Origin: Gammaproteobacteria bacterium
GTDB taxonomy: Bacteria > Pseudomonadota > Gammaproteobacteria > Pseudomonadales > Azotimanducaceae
Direction: 5' to 3'
Assembly: GCA_018667205.1 (NCBI GenBank)
Contig: JABIVN010000144.1
Coordinates: 1 to 5,007 of the forward strand
Length of the DNA stretch: 5,007 nt
Shown here: piece after piece, positions 1 to 5,007 of the stretch
Layout of the letters: each line of letters begins with the position of its first letter
How positions within the stretch are numbered: the stretch's first letter is position 1
Notes under the pieces: generated by a model
The model's input: only the letters and a program-made list of their open reading frames with translations
The model's database searches: none
Told to the model about the DNA's origin: nothing
Translations under genes and position numbers: made by a program

Positions 1-444
1 AGACAGCGCCGCAGTAATGAAAACAGAAACACGTAACAATTTACCCAGCGCATTTGCTGTCGTGATGTCCGCGCCGCCTGCAATAAACGATGCCTCTGCT
101 TCTGCGATAAACCGCGACAGGAAGTATGCCAATAGGCCAACAACCCCAATGAATCTGGCGGGTTCAATCAACTGCTCTAGCGTTGAGCCTGTGCCGACCG
201 CTAACATCTCCGCTGCCCAGCTAAACCCTATGACCCAAATCAGCCAGGCTGCAGGTTTCCTTGCAGACCGGACCAGCGCGTCGTCCCAGAGGCTATTACT
301 GCGCTGCGTCTGCTCCTCCAGTTTCTCCAGCAGTCGTTTGGCAACGTAATTACAAATCAAGGTCAGTAATACAACCAGGAACACCCAGAGTAACTCTGGC
401 CGCAGAATAAATTCCCGAATCAAATCAATAGTTTCTTCAATCAT
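1..444 (-). CDS. MscS-family mechanosensitive ion channel, N-terminal part (cut by window edge)
   Basis: An open frame of 148 codons runs from an ATG at 444 to the left edge without a stop. An in-frame TAA lies five codons upstream, so this ATG is the first possible one; no clear Shine-Dalgarno sequence precedes it. The visible protein is mostly membrane: hydrophobic segments at about residues 17–37, 64–83 and 97–112, with a fourth starting near 134. Charged linkers separate them, including a coiled-coil-like stretch (KRLLEKLEEQ) at 36–45 and a LWDDAL motif at 52–57. The segment GADITTANALGKLLRVSVF (124–142) resembles the region of MscS/YnaI-type channels just before the pore helix. MscS proteins are inner-membrane channels that open under membrane tension and release solutes during hypo-osmotic shock. 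The diagnostic pore helix and beta domain lie outside the window, so the family call rests on the N-terminal pattern. The gene starts 64 bp after the SPOR-protein gene on the same strand and may share its transcript. Confidence 0.72.
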   Translation of the reverse strand, partial: MIEETIDLIREFILRPELLWVFLVVLLTLICNYVAKRLLEKLEEQTQRSNSLWDDALVRSARKPAAWLIWVIGFSWAAEMLAVGTGSTLEQLIEPARFIGVVGLLAYFLSRFIAEAEASFIAGGADITTANALGKLLRVSVFITAALS

Positions 445-508
445 GTGGCAAGCTTAATACAAAATTGGAACTCGATTCTAACGCGAGGCCACCAGCGCGA
501 GAAAGTCT

Positions 509-1480
509 TTAGTGTTTATTCCTGGGGTCCGGGAAGTTCGGAGGATTTTTCCTAAGGCGAACCGGGTTGAAGTCAATTCGAGCGGGGTCACTTTTGACGG
601 GGATAGCGCTTGTCTGACGGCCAGACTGACTTGGAATTCTCAACCCGCGTTGCGGCTGGCTAATGTCCTGACGAGTGTCCTGACGAATGTCCTGATTAGT
701 ACTCTTCAGGCTATTAACTACCGGTGCCATTAAGCCCGACAGTAACCAAGCGTCACTGGCCCCCCATTCACTTAGCACCTCCATCAAATCTGTCCCTTCG
801 CTTGGCAGGACCGGCCCGACCATTACCCTATAGTAGGTTTCGCCAGCAACCTCATTGCGCCGAACTGTCAACTCATGGGCAAGGATTTCGGGTAACGAAT
901 TGCTAAGCTTGCTGGCGTAGTCATTAGCGTTCTCGGCGATTTCGTAACTTCCTATGACCACATAATTACCGGCAATGCCAACTGCAGTGGTGCCACCTAA
1001 GTTGGCACCAACATCTTCGGTCGACATAGCCATGTCCATTACCCAAGTCCCTGCACCTTGCGCATACTCATCGTCGAAGTCGCGTAGCATTGCATCTATT
1101 TCAGCGAGCTCAGTCGGGCTCAACGCGTCCCCTGCCCCAAGGTCAGAAAAAACTGTCTCCATGTAAGGCGTACCGTCATCAAATCGAAGTATCCATGAGT
1201 CAGAGACCCCAACTTTTAAGAGTTGCTGGCGAAGGTCCGCTTGACCACCGGGTGCAACCGGCGCGCCGGTTAACAATCTGTACTGAACCTTGGCGTTAAC
1301 AATCGACTCAAAAAGCAGCACTTCAACGCCAGCATCATTACTTATTCGGTTGCCTTCAACCCTCGCGGTGTTCTCGTCCACGAAACTACCTAAAACCCAA
1401 AAGACGTCTTCGGCAGACGCTGATCGACAAATGATTAAAAGCAAGATCAAAGGGAGCATTCGATTTAATGGCATGTTCAT
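509..1480 (-). CDS. Exported tandem SPOR-domain protein with basic C-terminal tail
   Basis: This protein of 323 residues has no name I recognise. I chose the ATG at 1480 because it gives a compact signal peptide: MNMPLNR, a hydrophobic core (LPLILLLIIC), then likely cleavage after SASA near residue 23. An upstream ATG at 1522 would add 14 residues; neither start has a strong ribosome binding site. Two copies of a SPOR-like fold follow. The first, at about residues 25–99, runs from VFWVLGSF to SWILRF. The second, at about 172–246, runs from NYVVIGSY to ASDAWLL and includes the typical YYRVMVGP strand. The linker between them is acidic. The tail from about residue 260 is rich in Arg, Lys, Pro and Gln and contains the repeat QDIRQDTRQDIS. 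SPOR domains generally bind glycan strands of peptidoglycan stripped of stem peptides, often at division sites. A periplasmic cell-wall-binding role is therefore inferred; no catalytic domain is visible. The gene is divergent from lexA and lies upstream of a channel gene. Confidence 0.8.
   Translation of the reverse strand: MNMPLNRMLPLILLLIICRSASAEDVFWVLGSFVDENTARVEGNRISNDAGVEVLLFESIVNAKVQYRLLTGAPVAPGGQADLRQQLLKVGVSDSWILRFDDGTPYMETVFSDLGAGDALSPTELAEIDAMLRDFDDEYAQGAGTWVMDMAMSTEDVGANLGGTTAVGIAGNYVVIGSYEIAENANDYASKLSNSLPEILAHELTVRRNEVAGETYYRVMVGPVLPSEGTDLMEVLSEWGASDAWLLSGLMAPVVNSLKSTNQDIRQDTRQDISQPQRGLRIPSQSGRQTSAIPVKSDPARIDFNPVRLRKNPPNFPDPRNKH
664..699 (-). repeat. 12-bp in-frame tandem repeat, three copies, in the SPOR-protein tail
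   Basis: Three consecutive 12-bp units on the plus strand start at 664, 676 and 688: TGTCCTGACGAG, TGTCCTGACGAA and TGTCCTGATTAG. Because 12 is a multiple of three, copy-number change would keep the frame. The units encode the tetrapeptides QDIR, QDTR and QDIS in the hydrophilic tail after the second SPOR domain. This looks like a small slippage expansion in a disordered linker. Confidence 0.85.
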
Positions 1481-1528
1481 TATCGTCTTGTTACCGGCCT
1501 GATGTATTCCAGCGGCCATCATAGCCCA

Positions 1529-1558
1529 CTATTAACCAACACCGGAAACACCTTACAA
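1529..1558 (-). promoter_or_regulatory. Weak candidate sigma70 promoter for the SPOR-protein gene
   Basis: Read on the minus strand, TTGTAA (1558–1553) is followed after 18 bp by TAATAG (1534–1529). The match to TTGACA/TATAAT is 4/6 for the -35 and only about 3/6 for the -10, so this is a guess. Transcription would start near 1522, which fits translation from the ATG at 1480 better than from the ATG at 1522. No LexA box overlaps it. Confidence 0.2.
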
Positions 1559-1633
1559 AACGCGACGAAACCACCCTCATACAATCCGAAGTCGCACTCG
1601 GCACAGATACGGTGTCAGGTCTTGAAAAAAACA

Positions 1634-1661
1634 TTGCCAAGTCAGCATTGCTGTATATAAT
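1634..1661 (+). promoter_or_regulatory. lexA promoter (sigma70 type)
   Basis: TTGCCA (1634–1639, 5/6 to consensus) is separated by 16 bp from a perfect TATAAT (1656–1661). The predicted transcription start is near 1668, giving a leader of about 27 nt before the lexA ATG. The -10 lies entirely inside the first LexA box, and the start point falls between the two boxes. Bound LexA would therefore block RNA polymerase directly, as in the autoregulated E. coli lexA promoter. Confidence 0.85.
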
Positions 1662-1666
1662 CACAG
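1651..1666 (+). promoter_or_regulatory. LexA operator (SOS box 1)
   Basis: CTGTATATAATCACAG fits the gammaproteobacterial SOS box CTGT-N8-ACAG exactly in its outer arms, with an AT-rich centre. It covers the -10 element of the lexA promoter, so LexA binding should repress lexA until RecA-stimulated self-cleavage lowers LexA levels. Confidence 0.93.
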
Positions 1667-1669
1667 TTA

Positions 1670-1685
1670 CTGTATAAATAAACAG
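1670..1685 (+). promoter_or_regulatory. LexA operator (SOS box 2)
   Basis: CTGTATAAATAAACAG is a second CTGT-N8-ACAG operator, 10 bp before the lexA start codon. Including flanking bases it matches the 20-bp E. coli consensus at 17 positions (my count by eye). It begins 19 bp after box 1, while the two boxes of E. coli lexA are 21 bp apart as I recall that sequence. It covers the start of the transcript. Confidence 0.93.
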
Positions 1686-1694
1686 TCTTAATCT

Positions 1695-2297
1695 ATGAAC
1701 AAACTGACCGCAAGACAAACTGAAGTACTCGAATTCATCAAGAGTTACATTGAAGAGACCGGGTATCCACCCACCAGGGCCGACATCGCTAAGAAGCTTG
1801 GCTTCAAAAGCGCCAACGCATCTGAAGAGCACCTGAAAGCCCTGGCACGCAAGGGCGCGATCGAAATGATCCCTGGCACTTCCAGGGGCATTAAACTACC
1901 GGAAAGTGAAAATGAGGGTCTGCCAATTATCGGCCGGGTCGCGGCAGGTAGCCCGATTCTGGCTGAGGAGCATATTGAAGATTACTGCGAACTACCGGCC
2001 ACTTTTTTCAGCCCTAATGCAGACTACCTATTGCAGGTGCGGGGCGACAGTATGATTGAATGCGGCATCATGGATGGAGACCTGCTGGCGGTGCACAAAA
2101 CTCAGAATGTTAATAATGGTGACATTGTTGTGGCGCGTATTGAAGACGAAGTCACCGTCAAACGTTTCAAACAATCCAGAAGTAAACACCAAGTGACGTT
2201 GTTTCCAGAGAACAAGGATTATTCGCCGATTGAAATCGACCTACGCCACCAGCATTTCGAAATAGAAGGCCTGGGCGTAGGGGTTATTCGACACTAG
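1695..2297 (+). CDS. lexA: LexA, SOS-response repressor and self-cleaving protease
   Basis: This complete protein of 200 residues is close to the 202 of E. coli LexA; it ends at GVIRH, slightly short. LexA binds SOS boxes as a dimer. When RecA filaments on single-stranded DNA stimulate it, LexA cuts itself and frees DNA-repair genes. The N-terminal winged helix (about 1–70) carries [20 protein letters not shown] and the recognition-helix region [16 protein letters not shown]. The hinge leads to the cleavage site A84–G85 (RVAAG, 81–85). The S24-type peptidase domain has the nucleophile S119 (RGDSM) and the general base K156 (EVTVKRF), at the same numbers as in E. coli. The ATG at 1695 matches the usual N-terminus. 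It lacks an obvious Shine-Dalgarno sequence; the upstream bases are AT-rich and occupied by the second operator. The gene ends with two adjacent stops, TAGTAG. Two SOS boxes in its promoter indicate autoregulation. It is divergent from the SPOR-protein gene and convergent with topA. Confidence 0.98.
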   Translation: MNKLTARQTEVLEFIKSYIEETGYPPTRADIAKKLGFKSANASEEHLKALARKGAIEMIPGTSRGIKLPESENEGLPIIGRVAAGSPILAEEHIEDYCELPATFFSPNADYLLQVRGDSMIECGIMDGDLLAVHKTQNVNNGDIVVARIEDEVTVKRFKQSRSKHQVTLFPENKDYSPIEIDLRHQHFEIEGLGVGVIRH

Positions 2298-2326
2298 TAG
2301 GCTTTTACCTTAAGCGAACAGGCCGA

Positions 2327-2396
2327 AACCATTTTTGGGTTTAACCATTTTTGGGTTTAACCATTTTTGGGTTTAAAGATTCTTGGGTTTAAAGAT
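2327..2396. repeat. 16-bp tandem repeat array, about 4.4 copies
   Basis: The unit AACCATTTTTGGGTTT occurs three times without any difference (2327–2342, 2343–2358, 2359–2374). A fourth copy, AAAGATTCTTGGGTTT (2375–2390), has three substitutions. A partial fifth, AAAGAT (2391–2396), shares the altered start of copy four. Each unit is a small imperfect inverted repeat (AACC...GGTT around a T-run), and each unit junction forms GGTT-T-AACC. The array sits 29 bp after the lexA stop codon and before the shared terminator, so it would be in the 3' untranslated part of the lexA transcript. Its function is unknown; simple slippage expansion is the default explanation. Confidence 0.9.
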
Positions 2397-2413
2397 AGCT
2401 TTCAGGACTGACA

Positions 2414-2467
2414 GAAAGAGCCAGCAGATCATTTTTACGCACTTTCATTGACCTGCTGGTTCTTTTT
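2414..2467. terminator. Likely bidirectional Rho-independent terminator between lexA and topA
   Basis: A long stem pairs 2415–2431 with 2449–2465. Its core is CCAGCAG/CTGCTGG, flanked by TCA/TGA and an AAAGA/TCTTT base, with one G-T wobble and one A-C mismatch. The loop is about 17 nt, large for a terminator. On the plus strand the stem runs into TTCTTTTTATT, suited to ending lexA. On the minus strand it is followed by CTCTTTCTG, suited to ending topA. The position between two convergent genes fits a shared terminator. Confidence 0.75.
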
Positions 2468-2483
2468 ATTAGATTAGCGATGA

Positions 2484-2515
2484 AAAGAACTCAAAGAACC
2501 GTTGTCAACGCGGTT
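2484..2515 (-). terminator. Candidate weaker terminator just downstream of topA
   Basis: Read on the minus strand, AACCG (2515–2511) pairs with CGGTT (2501–2497) across a 9-nt loop, and the following bases CTTTGAGTTCTTTTC are T-rich. The stem is only 5 bp and the T-run is interrupted, so termination here is uncertain. It would act before the stronger shared hairpin. Confidence 0.3.
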
Positions 2516-2545
2516 GAGCCGCCCTAATTTTTTAGCGGACCACTT

Positions 2546-5007
2546 TTAATCTTCAGCGACTTTCTTGACCTTGACCTTTTTTTTGACCGCTTTCTTCTTT
2601 CGGGGTTTAGCCACTTTTTCGGTTTCCACCCACTTGTCGTCAATATAGTCCGCACGCCAGCCAGACGGCTTGCCTTCGTCATTTTCTGTCATGACGTACT
2701 GCTCTTTCGTTTTACGTGCGAACTTCACAAGACTTCGATTACCATCAGGGTCCTGAACAGGTGCTCTCATTAGGAAACCGTACTTGGGATCAATTTCATT
2801 CTGGTGCGACAGCAATTCATCCAGAAAAGGCGCGCGTGTTTCCCTATTCTTGGGAAACTGACTAGCGGCAAGAAATATACCCGCTGCGCCATCTCTCAAT
2901 ATATAGGTGTCCTCTACCTTTAGGCATTCCAACTCTGGCATTGGCACAGGGTCCATCTTGGGAGGCGCTGGTTCACCGCTGCGCAGAAGCTTACGGGTAT
3001 TCTTACAATCGTCACCCGTGCAGCCAAAGTACTTACCAAACCGGCCAGTCTTAAGCTGCATCTCTTTACCGCACTTGTCACACTCCAACAACGGACCGTC
3101 GTAGCCCTTGATCTTGAACTCACCGCGTTCAATAGAAAACCCGGCGCAATCGGGATTGTTACCACAAACATGAAGCTTTCGTTCTGTATCGATCAGGTAG
3201 CTGTCCATCGCGGTGTTGCACTTCTCACAACGCCGTTTGTTTCTCAGTATCCGTGATTCTTCTTCTTCGTCGCCATTGACGCTAACAACTTCATCGCCTG
3301 AAATTAGGTTAATGGTATTCTTACAACGCTCTTTCGGCGTCAGGGCATACCCAGAGCAACCCATGAACACACCGGTACTCGCCGTCCTGATCTGCATATC
3401 CCGGCTACACTTTCCGCATTTAATATCTGTCATCGACGGCTCATTCGAGCGCATACCGTCTTCACCACCTGCCGCTTCTACTTTCTTATCGAAATCTTTG
3501 TAAAAATTATCCAGCAGGCTTTTCCACTCCAAATCCCCGTCCGAGACCTTGTCCAAGTCTTCTTCCATTTGGGCAGTGAAGTCATAGCTCATCAGGTCTT
3601 CAAACGATTCGTTTAACCGTTCCGTCACCACATCGCCGATTTTCTCAGCATAGAGTCTTTTGCTCTCCAGCCTGACGTAACCGCGATCCTGAATAGTCGT
3701 AATAGTTGCGGCATACGTTGACGGTCGGCCAATACCTTTCTTTTCTAGCTCGCGTACCAGGCTTGCCTCTCCAAAACGGGCAGGTGGCTTAGTGAAATGC
3801 TGCGACGGAAACAGTTCTTTGACGTTTAGAGTCTGGCCAACTTCATAGGCCGGCAGCGGTTGCTCTTCTTCTTTTCGCCCGGCTGGTGGCTGCACCACCG
3901 TAAAACCGTCAAACTTCAGAATTCGACCACGAACACGAAGCTCAAGGTTTTCTGCACCAACCAGCACTGAGGTTGAAAGATAATCCGCATTCGGCATCTG
4001 ACAAGCTACAAACTGACGCCAGATCAATTCGTAAAGCCGCTCTGCATCTCTTTCCATATTCTTGAGTTGGGTGGACTTGACGCGGGCATCAGATGGGCGA
4101 ATTGCCTCGTGTGCTTCCTGCGCGCCTTCGTTGCTTGAATACAACCGGGGCTCGTTCGGCAGGTATTGCTTACCGTATTCAGCGCCGATCAGGTCTCGAC
4201 AACCCGCAACTGCTTCCGAGCTTAGGTTAGTTGAGTCCGTTCTCATATAAGTGATGTAACCAGCTTCATACAGACGCTGGGCCATGATCATGGTCTTCTT
4301 GACACCGTAACCCAGTCGTGTGCTCGCTGCCTGTTGCAAAGTGGATGTTATATAAGGTGCCGTTGGCCTGGTCTGGGTGGGTTTATCTTCCCGGCTGGTG
4401 ATCTTAAATTCAGCATTATTGAGTATCTCTAGCGCTGCGTTTGTCTGTTCTTCATTTACCGGTCGGAAACTCTTGCCATCCTGTTTTGTGACCTGAAAGC
4501 GAACACCGTCGTCTGCCTCGTTCGCCGACTGTATCAGCTGAGCAAAGATGTCCCAGTACTCTTCCGGGATAAATGCCCTAATTTCCCGTTCGCGCTCAAC
4601 AATTAACTTAACCGCAACAGACTGAACTCTTCCCCCGGAAAGACCACGGGCTACCTTCGCCCACAAAAGCGGCGAGATCTTAAAGCCCACGACTCGATCA
4701 AGAAATCGTCGGGCCTGCTGAGCGCTAACTTGATCCATATCGATATCACCAGGTGTTTCAAACGCTTCCTGGATTGCTTTCTTGGTAATCTCGTTGAATA
4801 CGACACGGTGGTATCTCGATTCATCACCACCGATCGCCTCACGCAGATGCCATGCAATAGCTTCGCCCTCGCGATCGAGGTCCGTCGCCAGATATATCTC
4901 GTCGGCACCCTTCGCGAGCGTTCTTAATTCAGAAACAACTTTCTCTTTACCTGGAAGAATCTGGTAGTTCGCCTTCCAGCCATCATCGGGGTCAATACCC
5001 ATTCGGG
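2546..5007 (-). CDS. topA: DNA topoisomerase I (type IA), lacking its N-terminus at the window edge
   Basis: The frame covers 819 complete codons from the right edge to TAA at 2548. By comparison with E. coli TopA (865 residues), roughly the first 70 residues lie outside, including the metal-binding Glu near the N-terminus. The ATG at 5002 is internal: the preceding codon gives Arg, continuing the RMG(I/V)DP motif. TopA relaxes negatively supercoiled DNA by cutting one strand through a tyrosine link. Counting from that Met, the TOPRIM acidic motif DLDRE has D41, D43 and E45. [14 protein letters not shown] and [11 protein letters not shown] follow. The catalytic tyrosine is Y252 in [10 protein letters not shown], with R254 beside it. 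[20 protein letters not shown] (405–424) and the following GRPSTYA are typical. Three Cys4 zinc ribbons follow: C529/532/549/560, C592/595/613/619 and C641/644/661/666. Two further zinc-ribbon-like repeats (about 690–795) lack the cysteines. A lysine-rich tail of about 20 residues ends the protein, beyond where E. coli TopA stops. The enzyme appears intact and is convergent with lexA. Confidence 0.98.
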   Translation of the reverse strand, partial: RMGIDPDDGWKANYQILPGKEKVVSELRTLAKGADEIYLATDLDREGEAIAWHLREAIGGDESRYHRVVFNEITKKAIQEAFETPGDIDMDQVSAQQARRFLDRVVGFKISPLLWAKVARGLSGGRVQSVAVKLIVEREREIRAFIPEEYWDIFAQLIQSANEADDGVRFQVTKQDGKSFRPVNEEQTNAALEILNNAEFKITSREDKPTQTRPTAPYITSTLQQAASTRLGYGVKKTMIMAQRLYEAGYITYMRTDSTNLSSEAVAGCRDLIGAEYGKQYLPNEPRLYSSNEGAQEAHEAIRPSDARVKSTQLKNMERDAERLYELIWRQFVACQMPNADYLSTSVLVGAENLELRVRGRILKFDGFTVVQPPAGRKEEEQPLPAYEVGQTLNVKELFPSQHFTKPPARFGEASLVRELEKKGIGRPSTYAATITTIQDRGYVRLESKRLYAEKIGDVVTERLNESFEDLMSYDFTAQMEEDLDKVSDGDLEWKSLLDNFYKDFDKKVEAAGGEDGMRSNEPSMTDIKCGKCSRDMQIRTASTGVFMGCSGYALTPKERCKNTINLISGDEVVSVNGDEEEESRILRNKRRCEKCNTAMDSYLIDTERKLHVCGNNPDCAGFSIERGEFKIKGYDGPLLECDKCGKEMQLKTGRFGKYFGCTGDDCKNTRKLLRSGEPAPPKMDPVPMPELECLKVEDTYILRDGAAGIFLAASQFPKNRETRAPFLDELLSHQNEIDPKYGFLMRAPVQDPDGNRSLVKFARKTKEQYVMTENDEGKPSGWRADYIDDKWVETEKVAKPRKKKAVKKKVKVKKVAED

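Noticed and set aside
17..349. Open frame of 110 codons on the plus strand
   Set aside because: It lies opposite the channel gene, whose minus-strand translation has clear transmembrane segments and a family-like motif. The plus-strand product has low-complexity Ser/Ala/Arg composition and no recognisable domain.
1412..1480. Lipoprotein signal in the SPOR protein (LIIC before RSASA)
   Set aside because: The residue before Cys is Ile rather than Gly, Ala or Ser, so the lipobox fit is poor. Cleavage after SASA by signal peptidase I is more likely.
1604..1640. Minus-strand promoter using TTGGCA at 1640–1635
   Set aside because: The -35 match is good, but the bases 16–18 bp downstream do not resemble a -10; the nearest TATCTG is too far away.
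1491..1832. Open frame of 113 codons on the minus strand across the lexA promoter
   Set aside because: It overlaps the start of lexA, the promoter and both LexA boxes, and its product has no recognisable feature.
2327..2396. CRISPR array
   Set aside because: The 16-bp units are directly adjacent with no spacers, and there are no cas genes nearby.
2480..2527. Short plus-strand frame of 15 codons (MKRTQRTVVNAVEPP) after the terminator
   Set aside because: It has no ribosome binding site or promoter, is very short, and overlaps the candidate topA hairpin.
2298..2545. Hidden sulA or other small gene between lexA and topA
   Set aside because: The stretch is AT-rich, repetitive and taken up by hairpins, with no frame long enough to encode a SulA-like protein on either strand.

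Overview
The window looks like chromosomal DNA from a gammaproteobacterium of moderate GC content. The LexA and topoisomerase I proteins resemble the E. coli/Pseudomonas type along their whole visible length. A nearby lexA–topA pair also recalls Pseudomonas-type genomes. I cannot fix the genus; a marine or Pseudomonadales/Cellvibrionales-like lineage is only a guess.

Layout from left to right. (1) Positions 1–444, minus strand: the N-terminal membrane part of an MscS-family mechanosensitive channel, cut by the left edge. (2) Positions 509–1480 (or 1522), minus strand: an exported protein with two SPOR domains and a basic, proline-rich tail that carries a 12-bp in-frame repeat. It lies 64 bp upstream of the channel gene on the same strand, so the two may be co-transcribed. 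(3) Positions 1523–1694: the divergent spacer. It holds a good sigma70 promoter and two strong LexA boxes in front of lexA. (4) Positions 1695–2297, plus strand: a complete lexA with intact cleavage site and catalytic dyad. (5) Positions 2298–2545: the convergent lexA/topA spacer. It holds a 16-bp tandem repeat array, a likely bidirectional terminator and a second weaker hairpin, but no gene. (6) Positions 2546–5007, minus strand: most of topA, lacking only roughly the first 70 codons beyond the right edge.

How the parts relate. lexA is the autoregulated SOS repressor. topA is a housekeeping enzyme that relaxes negative supercoils. The SPOR protein and the channel are envelope proteins. Nothing in the window shows the envelope genes and the DNA-related genes acting in one pathway. 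The division-inhibitor gene sulA, which follows lexA in Pseudomonas aeruginosa, is absent between lexA and topA here.

I found no mobile element, CRISPR array, tRNA or rRNA, and no convincing new defence or metabolic system. The least explained items are the 16-bp repeat array and the tandem-SPOR protein divergent from lexA.
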